Assembly: GCA_907164885.2 (NCBI GenBank)
Contig: OU015499.1
Span: 151,163,446 to 151,227,445, forward strand
From: Dolomedes plantarius
Taxonomy: Eukaryota > Arthropoda > Arachnida > Araneae > Dolomedidae
DNA: 64,000 nucleotides
Direction: 5' to 3'
The translations under genes and the position numbers were made by a program. This document shows, piece by piece, positions 1 to 10,535 of the stretch. The notes below the pieces were generated by a model. It was not told where the DNA came from and made no database searches. It saw only the letters and a list, made by a program, of their open reading frames with translations. How positions within the stretch are numbered: the stretch's first letter is position 1; every line of letters begins with the position of its first letter.

Positions 1-205
1 GACTGGTGCAGCCATCTATCGGCCGGGACGGGAACGAAAAGTTAAACGCAAGTTCCAATTGACTTCATTTTCTTTCAAGTTGATGGGATAATTCATCAAA
101 AAAATTTTAAAAAAGTATTTATTAATACATAGAATTGCCAAGTTTATATGATTCAACAGAAAATTTAAAAACATGGTATATAAAAAGTTCTTTTTATCTT
201 GTAAT
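1..205 (+). repeat. Dispersed repeat A, left part
   Basis: Nearly the same sequence recurs at 46279-46484 and, for its first ~70 bases, at 47499-47570. It starts with GACTGGTGCAGCCATCT, has a GGACGGGAACGA block, and ends in a segment containing AAAACATGGTATATAAAAAG. A shorter relative of the first part lies inside the Helitron at 48655-49108. No ORF and no clear terminal repeats are visible. The family is unknown. Confidence 0.75.
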
Positions 206-247
206 TAAATGACAATTTTTGCGTGTCTAAATGCTATTGCGTGCTTA

Positions 248-1138
248 TTTTTCACTGCAAGAAAGTGAAAAGAACAACCAATTCTGTCTTCAAATTATTT
301 TTTACTGCAGGAAAGTGAAAAAAAACAACCAATTCTGTATTCAAATTAGTTTTTACTGCAAGAAAGTGAAAAAAAAACAACCAATTCTGTCTTCAAATTA
401 TTTTTTACTGCAGGAAAGTGAAAAAAAGCAACCAATTCTGTCTTCAAATTATTTTTCACTGCAAGAAAGTGAAAAGAACAACCAATTCTGTCTTCAAATT
501 ATTTTTTACTACAGGAAAGTTAAAAAAACAACCAATTCTGTCTTCAAATTATTTTTTACTGCAGGAAAGTGAAAAAAAGCAACCAATTCTGTATTCAAAT
601 TAGTTTTTACTGCAAGAAAGTGAAAAAAACAACCAATTCTGTCTTCAAATTATTTTTTACTGCAGGAAAGGGAAAAAAAGCAACCAATTCTGTCTTCAAA
701 TTATTTTTCACTGCAAGAAAGTGAAAGGAACAACCAATTCTGTCTTCAAATTATTTTTTACTGCAGGAAAGTGAAAAAAAGCAACCAATTCTGTATTCAA
801 ATTAGTTTTTACTGCAAGAAAGTGAAAAAAAGCAACCAATTCTGTCTTCAAATTAATTTTCACTGCAAGAAAGTGAAAAGAACAACCAATTCTGTCTTCA
901 AATTATTTTTTACTGCAGGAAAGTGAAAAAAAGCAACCAATTCTGTATTCAAATTAGTTTTTACTGCAAGAAAGTGAAAAAAACAACCAATTCTGTCTTC
1001 AAATTATTTTTTACTGCAGGAAAGTGAAAAAAAGCAACCAATTCTGTCTTCAAATTATTTTTTACTATAGGAAAGTTAAAAAAAAAAAAAAATTCTGTCT
1101 TCAAATTATTTTTTACTGCAGGAAAGTGAAAAAAAGCA
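248..1138 (+). repeat. Minisatellite, about 18 copies of a 50-52 bp unit
   Basis: The CTGCA(A/G)GAAAGTG core recurs at 255, 305, 356, 408, 459, 509, 559, 610, 660, 711, 761, 812, 863, 913, 964, 1014, 1065 and 1116, a mean period of 50.6 bp. Each unit continues with CAACCAATTCTGTCTTCAAA. Variants GCAGG/GCAAG, AAAAGAACAACC/AAAAAAGCAACC and GTCTTC/GTATTC are shuffled among units, as expected from unequal exchange. Open frames across it (for example 231-572) are products of the repeat and not genes. Confidence 0.95.
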
Positions 1139-1210
1139 GAGTTGTCAAGTTCATATGAAACGGAAAATTCAAAAACATGGTATATAAAAAGTTATTTTTA
1201 TCTTGCAATT
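1139..1210 (+). repeat. Second copy of the repeat A distal segment
   Basis: This segment, with AAAACATGGTATATAAAAAG followed by TTTTTATCTTG, closely matches 137-207. The minisatellite is therefore flanked by direct repeats of about 70 bp, suggesting that the array grew inside a duplication of this segment. Confidence 0.75.
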
Positions 1211-1978
1211 ATTTATTTATAATTTATCTAGCGGGAGCAAATTTTCCGCAAATCGGAAGAGAGGCGCGTTCAAAAAAAAAAAAATGTTTTCTATCTGAAG
1301 CACCTTCACTTTTTTATATTGTTGCAAGTACATTCCTCCTCTCCAGCATTTTACCTTGCGTTGTGTTTGGGCAGGAAGAGAAGCCCGCGCTGCAGTACAA
1401 ACGGGACTCCGGGAGCACATAAAAATACCACGTGGAATTCGTTTTCAAGACTTTATTAGCACATACACGTACAGCGAACTTACCCCGCCAGTTAAAATCT
1501 AGACAACTCACCGCTTATTAACAACTCTCTCGGCTGTGTTCCGCCCTTCTCAAGTAGGGGTTACCAGAAAATGTGTGCTTCCCGAAAACCGCCGACAAAA
1601 CAAAGCCTGCCAAGAAAAGACCCAAACCCTTAGTGACTGGGACATAAAGATCAGAAGTGCTGACCCAGCCAAGATAGAAGCCCATCCCCCAAAACCTCCA
1701 CCCACTAGAGGGAGACGGTCTGAAAGATGAATGGCGCCCCAAGACGACAGCAGATGTTCCTGATCGGCGGCGATTGCACATCCGGCCGACACCCGCAACA
1801 AAGACATTCCCGGAACGAAAGATAGGGTGGGAGTGAAGAGGGACACCTAAAAAGTCTTCACGACAATATCCCTTGAGTGAATAAATAATCACTCATGTTT
1901 CTTAATGCATCCGAGCTCGACAAAATGAGGATCTTTCGTCGGTAATCCGAAATCATTTCGACTTTCAAGCTCTAAAGA
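1211..1978. other. No gene recognised
   Basis: Mixed-composition DNA, GC-richer around 1510-1830. Several overlapping open frames occur on both strands (1177-1422, 1518-1892, 1550-1846) but none gives a recognisable domain and they contradict one another. No repeat ends were identified. Confidence 0.4.
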
Positions 1979-2016
1979 TCATATATTTACTCTATAATAA
2001 ATATAAATAATTATAA

Positions 2017-2098
<82 letters not shown>

Positions 2099-2142
2099 AT
2101 ATATATGTATATATATGTATATATATATATGTATATTTGTAT

Positions 2143-2186
<44 letters not shown>

Positions 2187-2256
2187 GCATATATATATGT
2201 ATATATATACATATATATATGTATATATATGCATATATATACATATATATATATGC

Positions 2257-2316
<60 letters not shown>

Positions 2317-2400
2317 ATATATATACATAAATATATATATATGCATGTATATATATATATATATATATATATAGATATATATATATATATATATATATGC

Positions 2401-2479
<79 letters not shown>
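1979..2479. repeat. TA-rich microsatellite with a CA block
   Basis: About 500 bp of (TA)n with scattered GTATATA and GCATATA variants, and a (CA)n block near 2143-2166. The long Ile-Tyr open frames on both strands are artefacts of the repeat. Confidence 0.97.
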
Positions 2480-2481
<2 letters not shown>

Positions 2482-2555
2482 ATTTTTTAATTGCCTCAAC
2501 ATTGCAATTCACATCCTAAACGACTTATTCAGAGAATTTACAACGATTTCTAGAC

Positions 2556-2881
2556 CACAAGTAGCATAATGGTAGAGGGTTGGCTTTCGGTACTGAGGGT
2601 GCTCGGATCGAGCGCGATTAAATACCTTCGTGTCTAGGCCGGATATGGGCAAGTTCCATTCGTAGACCGAATAGTCCCTCTTTAAGGTCAGAGAGGCTGG
2701 GAGAGGGCACGACCCCCTGATGTTACCCCTGGGGGGTGCTCGGTCAAAATTGAGGTGACGCCGGGCTAAGTTGGACTGCGACCTTTGTGGTTCCATTCTA
2801 ATCCGGAGCCGCAAGCCTATATGGCCCGCAAGCCTATATGGACCTGGTCCGGAATGCATCCCGGCCAGGGGACGTAAGCTA
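2556..2881 (+). repeat. tRNA-derived SINE, interrupted by Tc1
   Basis: The head holds a pol III A-box-like GTAGCATAATGGTAGAGG (from 2561) and, about 40 bp on, a B-box-like GGATCGAGCGC (from about 2605). A GC-rich body follows, with two copies of GCAAGCCTATATGG. The Tc1 element 2882-4770 lies in its 3' tail, and ACAACAAGAAGG resumes directly after that element. A reverse copy of the 3' half with a (CAA)n tail is at 12857-12990. Assignment as a SINE rests on the box spacing, the (CAA) tail and the second copy. Confidence 0.65.
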
Positions 2882-4770
2882 CACTGGTGTAAGAAATTAA
2901 GAGAATTTGCAGACTTGGTCTATTATCTCTAGAACTACTGTACCGATTTTAATGAAATTTGATATGTACATATATTGATACAATACAAAACAAATAACCA
3001 TTCAATAATTGTAATACACACGCATGATCGTGCGTAACACTCGTTGGAGTCGGAAGGTATCAAACAGCGGTTGCAGAATAAACAAAAAAATAGGTTAATA
3101 GATGGGTTAATAGGGGGTATGGTCCCCTCTTACAGATATATAGGTCTCGCAGCGTGATTATATACTTGAAATAAGGCAGTTTATCATTTCCTGTGGCAAT
3201 TGGTCCCACTCGTTCAGCAACGCTGTTTTCATTCCCTGGATGGTTCTCGGAGGGGGGGGGGTTGCGAGTTGCAATTTCCCTCCCCAGAGCGTCCTAGACA
3301 TGCTCTATAGGGTTAAGGTCTGGAGATCTGGCTGGCCAATCCATCCGGCGAATATCCTCACTCTCTAGAAATTCGTCGACCAGAAGAGCTCTGTGTGGCC
3401 TCGCGTTATCGTCCATTAAAATGAACTCAGGGCCAACTGCACCCCTGAAAAGGCGAACATAGGGTTCCAAGACCTCATCCCTATACCTCACACCAGTCAC
3501 AGTGCCTCTTTCAAAGACATGGAGAGGTGTGCGGCCATCCAACATGATGCCTGCCCAGACCATTAAACCTCCTCCGCCGTAATGGCCGATTTCGCGGACA
3601 TTGGAGGATAGGTAGCGGGTCCCTGGTTCTCTCCATATGAACGTACGGCGAGAATCGGTGTTTAGGCTGAACCGGGACTCATCAGTGAAGAGAACGGTCG
3701 CCCATTGATCCATACTCCAATCTCTATGCTCTCTGCACCATGATAAACGGATTCTCCTGTTCGTAGAAGTGAGCGGGACGGAAACAGCAGGTCTACTTGC
3801 AAACAACCCTCTCCCATGAAGTCTTTTGGAAACAGCCACCCTTGATACACGAGTTCCTGTGGCTGCATACAAGTTACGAGAGAGCTGAGAAGCTGTAGCA
3901 CTCCTGTTACGCCTCGCTATAATCGACAAATGGCGATCTTCTCTGGCCGTCGTGGCTCTTGGACGACCTTTCCCAGGCTTTCTCTCTATGGATCCGGTAT
4001 CCTGGAACTGTTACCATAAGTTACACACGACGCTGGGCGTTAAATTGAACTCTCTACAAATTTGGACTTGAGATTGGCCTGTTTTGTTAGCGGATCTTTA
4101 AGTTATGAAAGGTAAACGACTCACCTTTCTTCCGCTTCTTCTGGGCGTCTGTATCTATAAAAAGTAATATTCCTTTGGATTGATGGAGAGGGCAATCTCT
4201 GCAAGATACTAAATTTTAATTTTTACTATTATTTACACCACAAAAACATATTATTTACAATTGCTTTATGAGCATAGTTTCCCAAGTTGGGTGATATAAC
4301 CGCGCTTATCCGCGACCTTCGAAATTCTAAATCTGAGTGTTCTGTTTATAGTATGTTTCTCTCTTCACTTCAGTTCGGAGAGAAGCTCGGAAACTCATGG
4401 GGGATGGAGGGAAAGGCCGCTCGGCAGCAACATGGCCTGCTTCTAGCCTCCCCACAATTCGCCACCTCATTCCATCATCTAAACATTGGTGGTTACTCAT
4501 TTTTACTGTTACAATTTGAAATTAACCGATTGCTGCAAAAATAACACCAAGAAATTCGCCGAGGTGTGCTAGCGAACGAAATGCGTCTCAACTTACGCGC
4601 GCTTATAAAGCCTGTTTCTCTACTGGCTCCGCCTACACACACGTGTACGCTTACGTATTTGACGTACAATATTTGCATTTTTGTCTAGAAGCAGTGGTTT
4701 TACATTCAGTTCAGTTCTTTTCATGAAATTCGATAAAATATGCAAATTCTCTTAATTTATTTCACCAGTG
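2882..4770 (-). mobile_element. Tc1-family transposon, full length but dead
   Basis: The ends are inverted repeats. The left end reads CACTGGTGTAAGAAATTAAG and continues AGAATTTGCA; the right end reads TGCAAATTCTCTTAATTTAT and ends TTCACCAGTG. Both sides carry a TA target duplication (2880-2881 and 4771-4772). The element is about 1.89 kb and holds one minus-strand transposase gene with three visible lesions. The 600 bp between the gene's 5' end and the right terminus has no coding signal. It sits in the tail of the SINE. Confidence 0.9.
3158..4110 (-). pseudogene. Tc1-type transposase (DD34E), pseudogene
   Basis: The product would cut and paste the surrounding element at TA sites. The longest open part, 3294-3929, carries the catalytic core: FTDESRF, MDDNARPHR and SPDLNPIE, the DDE triad of Tc1 transposases. 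Upstream in the same frame are the GRPRAT linker (about 3955-3970) and part of the N-terminal helix-turn-helix. Three breaks are seen: an in-frame stop at 4011-4013 in the HTH region, another at 3294-3296 directly after IEHV where the family has Trp, and a one-base shift in a C run (G run on the + strand, about 3251-3260). The tail then continues in another frame to a stop at 3158-3160. The start codon is not clear. The lesions make it non-functional. Confidence 0.88.
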
Positions 4771-4772
4771 TA

Positions 4773-5231
4773 TAACAACAAGAAGGATTGCTACAGCATC
4801 TTAATTCATCGTGAGCATTATATACATACTTACGTGTATATAACAACGAAACACTTTTTGTTGAATAGTTTTAAGTTTGAATAGTTTTTTTTGAAATTCG
4901 TTATAAAGAAATAATTCCCCCTTTTTTTTTTCTATGCAATCAATTTTTTTTTCTTTTCTAATTCGGAGGCACTTTGTAGTGAGACATTCGCCTTTTGTTA
5001 TTCACCGCTGTTTGCTGGCTACTTTATCTTATGTCCTTTTGCTGACACCTTTATCTGTTACTTATATTGTGCGGTAAACGTAATGATGCCCAGAATGTCC
5101 GCCCAGCATTGAAGGATTTCTTTCATGTATTTTGATGCTCCTCGATTGTTCGATCTAAAATGGCAAAATCTTAGCTCGGATGCATTTTTGTGTTTCATCA
5201 GTAGATTCTGACGCTTTCTTCTCCTTTTCAG
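4773..5231 (+). other. Upstream flank / intron of the BTB gene
   Basis: AT-rich DNA without a recognisable MATH-coding exon. It ends in a pyrimidine-rich tract and CTTTTCAG (5224-5231), a consensus 3' splice site for the BTB exon. No promoter could be assigned. Confidence 0.5.
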
Positions 5232-5971
5232 TCGATTCAATCTCCCAATTCGGAAATCTCCGGCTCGATTCTCAATCTCCGGCTTCTGTCGACATCCCTC
5301 CCGATCTGGAGAGCCTGTCCCGAGACTTGTGCAGCCTCCTTGAACGACAAGATATTCCGGACGTGGAGTTGAAATGCGGAGGGCGCACCATTTCTGCCCA
5401 CAGATCCGTGTTGGCCGCCCGATCCGAAGTATTCGCCGCCATGTTCCGAAACAAAATGGCGGAGAGCGAGACCGGCGTCATCGACGTCACAGACGTGAAC
5501 GCCGAAGTCTTCGAGTTGTTCCTGAAGTACGTGTATTCGGGGAAAACCCCGAGCCTGCCTGAAAGCCTCCTCCCCAGTCTGTACGAGGCCGCCGACAAGT
5601 ACGCCGTGCAGTCCCTCAAGAAGGGGTGTTCGGAACGGATGATTGCAAGTCTCACGGAAGATAACTGCGTCCTTTACTTGACGATCGCCGATGCACACGG
5701 CGACCTCGCCTTTAAGGAAGCGGTGGTTTCGTTCATTTGTGGCCACGAGGCCATACTCCAGAGTGAGAATTGGTTGAGATTTTCTGAGAAGTTCTTAAAG
5801 CTAGCGATCGAGGTGTATCAGAGTTTTGTGAAATGGAAGAGCAGAATCCGCGAAAATGCTACTGCGAAGGATGTTTTTCAATTCAAACGTGATGTTTCTA
5901 GTTCGCTGTTTGGTCCGCCTCCACAAATTCAATTTGGAGGTATCGGATCGCAGTTATGTTTTGGATCCTAA
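5232..5971 (+). CDS. BTB/POZ protein, TDPOZ/SPOP-like (terminal exon)
   Basis: Proteins of this type are substrate adaptors for Cullin-3 ubiquitin ligases. The BTB domain binds Cul3 and dimerises, and an N-terminal MATH domain selects substrate. The open frame starts at 5180, but the pyrimidine tract and CAG ending at 5231 suggest the exon begins at 5232 in phase 1. The BTB fold covers roughly residues 48-158 counted from 5180, with DVELKCGGRTISAHRSVLAA, FAAMFRNKMAES and FLKYVYSGKTP. A BACK-like helical part follows (about 160-215) and then a Gly/Phe-rich tail ending FGS. The frame has no lesions. No MATH exon is found upstream in the window; a separate broken MATH exon lies downstream at 8883. 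It may be the 3' exon of a gene whose 5' part has moved or been lost, or a BTB-only copy. A near-identical 86 bp piece of it occurs at 18726. Confidence 0.8.
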
Positions 5972-6039
5972 TAGTTAGAGCTGCGTCAATAATTTCTCAT
6001 TATACAAAAAAAAAAGTTATTAGAGTACACAAAATAACC

Positions 6040-6045
6040 AATAAA
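6040..6045 (+). terminator. Poly(A) signal of the BTB gene
   Basis: AATAAA lies about 70 bp after the BTB stop codon, the first such hexamer downstream. Its use is inferred. Confidence 0.45.
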
Positions 6046-6597
6046 GGGTGGCACAATCGCACCCCCCTCAAGTGAACTTATTTTAATGATAATGTGATAA
6101 CATGATACCCCCAAAAAAGGTAGTGTAACGAAACTCACTTCAGGTAGGAGATGTAGACAGATTAAAGAATTTAAGTAAACTTTTGTGTAATTTATACATT
6201 TGTGTGTGTTTAATTATTTGAATTAATAGATTTATATTTTTTAAACTTTTTATTATTGCATTCTTTTAGGGGTTTATAGTGTTGCGTGTGAGTGGAACAC
6301 TGGTGTGTGGTTTTCAAATGATTTTAGCTTTTACTGGAAATTAGCAGAACATTAGCTTCCAAAACAGTAATCGTTTGGAAAGTTTTGAATTTAATTTATT
6401 AAATGCTGATCACGAGATTTCTTTTTCTTTTTGTGATCCTTTAAATTAATTTTGCGTCACGTGCATAACAACGAAATTAATTGACAAAGAAAATATTAAA
6501 ATACAGTAAAAGATAAAATTTAACCACTAGACAAATTGAGATGGAAATTTTAAAAAATTTTGTTCAAATTAGTACGTTTTATGGATATTAAATCAAA
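6046..6597. other. Intergenic, with a partial Helitron-like block
   Basis: AT-rich. At about 6385-6530 a block containing TTTATTAAATGCTGATCACG and GTCACGTGCATAACAAC matches internal modules of the adjacent Helitron, so a degraded internal fragment lies outside the element's 5' end. Confidence 0.5.
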
Positions 6598-8324
6598 TCT
6601 ATATATATAAAACAGTTCCGTAACTGACTCATTCATTCATTCATTCATTCACTGACTGACTGACATACAACGCACAGACCAAACCGCTGGACCTAAAGGG
6701 CTGAAATTTTGCATGGCGATTCTTCTTATAGTGTAGGGGTGCACTAAGAGAGATTTTTGAAAAATTCTTCTTAGATTTTTTTTAATTAAATTTTTAAGCT
6801 GTTTTTAGTAACTTTTTTTTAAGTTTTCATTTAAAATAATAAATTGAGGTTTATAAAATTTATATCACGAGAAAGATCATAAAAATTCCTTTAAAATGAA
6901 ATCTTTTTCGAACCTTTACCTCGATTTTTTGAATTTTAGTGAATTTTTAAAGATTCTTTTTTATAGAATTCAATTTATTAAATGCGATCACGTGATTTCT
7001 TTTTCTGGTACTTTAAATAAATTTATCGTCACGTGCATAACAACTAAATAGACAAAAAAAATATTCCTTTTCTTTCTAATGCAGCAGACGATTGGATATT
7101 ACATTTAATTTGAATATTTTCTTCTACATTATTTTGTCTATAAAAATATCCCTTACGATTTATATATATATATATATATTTACTTGATCAATTGTATACA
7201 TTGATCGTCGTATTCATAAGATCGTCGTATTTTTACTTTTTTTAAGTTTGCATTTAAAATAATAATTTGAGGGTTATAAAATTTATATCACGAGAAAGAT
7301 CCTAAAAATTCCTTTAAAGTGAGATCTTTTTCGAATCTGTACCTCCATTTCCTGATTTTTGGTGAATTTTTAAAGATTAATTTTTAGAATTTAATTTATT
7401 AAATGCTGATCACGTGATTTCTTTTTCTGGTACTTTAAATAAATTTATCGTCACGTGCATAACAACTAAATAGACAAAAACATATTTTTTTTCTTGCTAA
7501 GGCGGCAGACGATTGGACATTATCCGAAAAAATATTAAAATACAATAAAAGATATTATAATCCTAAAACTTTATTATACTAACTGTACTATATTCTTCAG
7601 TATGTCCTATTACATTTAATTTGAATATTTTCTTCTACATTATTTTGTCTATAAAAATATCCCTTACGATTTATATATATATATATATATTTACTTGATC
7701 AATTGTATACATTGATCGTCGTATTCATAAGATCGTCGTATTTTTACTTTTTTTAAGTTTGCATTTCAAATAATAATTTGAGGGTTATAAAATTTATATC
7801 ACGAGAAAGATCATAAAAATTCCTTTAAAATGAAGTCTTTTTCGAATCTTTACCTTCATTTCCTGATTTTTGGTGAATTTTTAAAGATTAATTTTTAGAA
7901 TTTAATTTATTAAATGCCGATCACGTGACTTCTTTTTCTGGTACTTTAAATAAATTTATCGTGACGTGCATAGAAACTAAATAGACAAAAAATAATTTTT
8001 TTTCTTGCTAATGCGGCAGACGATTGGACATTATCCAAAAAAATATTAAAATACAGTAAAAGAAATGTTCTAGAAACTGTACTATATTAACTGTACTATA
8101 TTCTTTAGTATTCTTTATATTAGATTTAATTTGAATATCTTCTTCTACATTATTTTGTCTATAAAAATATCCCTTACGATTTTTTTATAAATATATATAT
8201 ATTTTACATCAATTATATACATTGATCGTCGTATTTATTATATATATATTGGCATTAATTGCATACATTCACCGATGTTTTTACTTTGAATGTACTCCGT
8301 AGCGAAGTGCGGGTTTTCAGCTAG
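6598..8324 (+). mobile_element. Non-autonomous Helitron, family 1
   Basis: It begins TCTATATATATAAAACAG after an A and ends TTTTCAGCTAG before a T, the Helitron TC...CTAG ends with A/T insertion. A short GC-rich stem precedes the 3' end (CCGTAGCGAAGTGCGGG). There is no Rep or helicase coding. Inside, a module of about 420-510 bp containing TTTATTAAATGC-GATCACGTG repeats three times (from about 6971, 7393 and 7903). Other copies are at 8325-8624, 22471-23348 (minus) and 58344-58982. Confidence 0.8.
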
Positions 8325-8624
8325 TCTATATATAAAACTGTAATTTCCTCTCAAAATATGCTTCGCCATGACGATAAATAAGTCCCAAGGCGAAACTTTA
8401 AAATATGCTGGCGTACATTTACGAGAAAATTGTTTCTCGCACGGTCAGTTTTACGTAGCTTGCTGACGCGTAAGTTCGCAGACGAGCCTGGTAATATTAG
8501 TTCCTCCCAATGAAGAAACAAAATATATTGCTTATAAGAAAATCCTCTAAAAAGCAATTTCACTGCTTTTTCATTGTAATTATCCTAAAATGTACCCCGT
8601 AGCGAAGCACGGGTATTCAGCTAG
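8325..8624 (+). mobile_element. Short Helitron, family 1, abutting the previous one
   Basis: It starts TCTATATATAAAACTG at the base after the CTAG of the preceding element and ends GTATTCAGCTAG, with the 3' stem region CCGTAGCGAAGCACGGG. It is 300 bp long. Two Helitrons joined head to tail without spacer agree with insertion at a Helitron 3' end or with rolling-circle concatemers. Confidence 0.75.
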
Positions 8625-8882
8625 TATATATATATATTATTCTCTGTAGGTTAACACTGAACTGAGAAAGTCCAATAGAGCCTTTTGAACAAATAAAGAA
8701 TCGTTAGAGCCAAACGCACTGACAAACGGAAGTTAACTTCCGGAAGTGTCTGTCGCACCGGGATTCATAGGAAGTGACAAGCACTCGTTCCGAGTGCACG
8801 GTATCCTAAACCGAGGTTGCACTCTAGACGCCCCTTCGCGGGACTTACATCGCTCTCCACTATCACGAGCCTCGCGCTGTAG

Positions 8883-9199
8883 ATGGAGCAGATGCCGGAC
8901 GTCGAGACGAGATTCTGCGTGGCGTGGACAACCAAGGCACCTCCCTTCGACAGCCCCGTGAGGAGCCCTCCCTTCCATTTCCAAAACAGCCAGTGGTACC
9001 TGCAGCTGAGGGAGTGCGGCCGGCACCTCTCCGGCAACTACGAGCTGACCCGTCCGGGCACGGACTTCCGGATCACGACCCTGCTCGAGAGGGGTCCGCC
9101 AAGTCCGTCCGCAGCGCGAGGCAGACGCTGTGGAAATTCAAGATCAACGTTTTCCAGTCCGATCCGAATTTATGCCACGTGCCAGGAATGACACGCGGC
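8883..9199 (+). pseudogene. MATH-domain exon of a TDPOZ/SPOP-like gene, broken
   Basis: The translation resembles the MATH (TRAF-like) half of spider TDPOZ proteins: FCVAW near the start, then WYLQLRECGRHLSGNYELT, DFRITTLLER, and, in another frame, ARQTLWKFKINVFQSD. The switch of frame around 9100-9115 is a one-base indel. At 9200 a hAT element interrupts the exon; its 8 bp duplication CACGCGGC is coding sequence, and the reading continues after 10321. GC content is much higher than in the surroundings, as in the BTB exon at 5232. It may once have joined a BTB exon; the nearby BTB exon lies upstream, so the two are not parts of one gene in the present order. Confidence 0.7.
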
Positions 9200-9455
9200 T
9201 AGTGATGCGACATCGATAACAAAACATCGATGTTTTGAAACATCGATATTCAATTTTAAAACATCGATGCTAATAAAACATCGCCCAAAAACCATCGATG
9301 TTTTGAAACATCGATATTCAATATTAAAACATCGATGCTAATAAAACATCGCCCAAAAACCATCGATGTTTTGAAACATCGATGTTTTAGAACATCCATG
9401 TTTTAAAACTGGTTTAGTAATCTCTAACATTAATGTTACTTCCGTTAGTCGTGGG

Positions 9456-9642
9456 CAGAGCCTGACTAAGGCAGGGGCATACGGGGCATTTGCCCCGGGC
9501 CCCCACATCAGAGGGGGGGCCCCCAAATCGAATTGAAAGTTTAGTATTAAGTATTAAGTTCTTCATTACTGAAGTAGTGAAGCAGAGGGGGGCCCCAAAG
9601 AAGTTTTTGCCCCGGGCCCCAATTAGGCTAAGTCGGGCCCTG
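9456..9642. mobile_element. hAT-type MITE, 187 bp, nested
   Basis: The ends are CAGAGCCTGACTAAG and CTAAGTCGGGCCCTG. They are flanked by the perfect 8 bp duplication GTCGTGGG at 9448-9455 and 9643-9650. The inner part is rich in GGGGCCCC-type runs. There is no coding capacity. A relative of the same length is at 50105-50291. Confidence 0.9.
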
Positions 9643-9719
9643 GTCGTGGGGAGAGGGGGTGATTTAATTTTACTCTCTGATTGGGCAGGCACAAATGACA
9701 AAAACTTGGTTGCTTTGGG

Positions 9720-9893
9720 CTACATTGATGACTCAAAATTCTCGTTGTAAATATCGCCATGTTTTGCCTTCAAACGTCCAGATAAATTCGTGGTATTGCC
9801 AGAAGTTTCGAGGGACTTAAGGCAAATATTGCATTTCGCCAATTTGTCAGAGGTTTTGTAAAAATATTTCCAAACGGTACTTTTGGGAGGCAT
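9720..9893 (-). pseudogene. BED zinc-finger remnant of hAT transposase
   Basis: A 57-codon minus-strand frame starts MPPKSTVWKYF and holds the BED-finger pattern W..F, AKCNIC, NTTNL and KAKHGD. BED fingers are the N-terminal DNA-binding domain of hAT transposases. The expected first His of the H-x4-H pair is Arg here (GRLKAKH). The frame stops at 9720-9722, well short of a transposase of about 600 residues, and no RNase-H-fold domain is found in the element. Confidence 0.7.
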
Positions 9894-10321
9894 CTTACTA
9901 ATAATATTAACGTCAACTTATATAAAACCAGCACAAAACAAAGACTTAAATGGATGCACTCGTGTATATACTATTTGTAAAATAAAACCCCGTGGAAGGT
10001 TCTGGAGTGTCGGGAACATTCCAAGCGCTCTGATTGGTTCATTGGTTGTTAATTGCCATTTGTCTATTTGCAAAGGAATCGTTCCCCCTTTTGTATTCGT
10101 CTTCTTCAGAATTCAGACTTATTACTGAGTGTGAAAATTATGCTACGTGGTAAATTTTTTTAATTACGGTACTTTTTCATTAAAAAAACATCGAGACAAC
10201 GTAAAACATCGAGCACAAAACATCGATGTTAAAAAAACATCGGCTTCAATAAATCGATGTTTTTATCAAAACATCGATGTTTTGAAAACATCGACATCGA
10301 TGTCGCATCCCTACACGCGGC

Positions 10322-10437
10322 GCTCATTTCAGGATCGTCTGCCTCCTCCAGTGTCGGCTGACGTGGACGCCCCCCCCCCCCCCACACACACACACACACC
10401 AGCGAACGACCGAGTAAGTTTAGATTTACATGAAAAT
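10322..10437 (+). pseudogene. MATH gene remnant after the hAT insertion
   Basis: The exon interrupted at 9199 resumes here after the target duplication, with a Pro run from a poly-C tract (about 10371-10383) and a CA repeat. The reading frame is not reliable through the C run. Confidence 0.45.
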
Positions 10438-10535
10438 AAATAAATTTAACTTGATTTTAAGGCACTTTTATCGGGAATTTTTTATTAATCAGTTAATTTA
10501 AGCTTTCTAAATAAACTATGAGACTATAGAATATA

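Larger units (their letters stand above)
9200..10313 (-). mobile_element. hAT element inside the MATH exon
   Basis: The ends are imperfect inverted repeats: TAGTGATGCGACATCGAT on the left and ATCGATGTCGCATCCCTA on the right. They are flanked by the 8 bp duplication CACGCGGC at 9192-9199 and 10314-10321. Subterminal DNA is crowded with CATCGATG palindromes (9222-9400 and 10190-10300), probably transposase-binding repeats. It encodes only a BED-finger remnant and contains a nested hAT MITE (9456-9642). Confidence 0.88.

Noticed and set aside
231..603. Open frames of 113 and 61 residues in the left array
   Set aside because: Read-through of a 50 bp tandem repeat; the repeat period is not a multiple of three and the frame is lost in other units.
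248..1138. CRISPR-like look of regularly spaced repeats
   Set aside because: There are no unique spacers; the units are contiguous variants of one sequence, and the genome is eukaryotic.
1979..2512. Long Ile/Tyr/His open frames on both strands up to 177 residues
   Set aside because: Pure translation of the TA/CA microsatellite.
5237..5746. 169-residue minus-strand frame over the BTB exon
   Set aside because: Shadow frame; the plus strand has the clear BTB domain.
8883..9202. Intact MATH protein encoded by overlapping frames 8883-9191 and 8924-9202
   Set aside because: The MATH pattern switches between the two frames near 9105, so neither is a complete gene.
10009..10032. Possible heat-shock element near GGTTCTGGAGTGTCGGGAACATTCC-like text
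   Set aside because: Lies inside the hAT element with imperfect GAA spacing and no associated promoter or gene.
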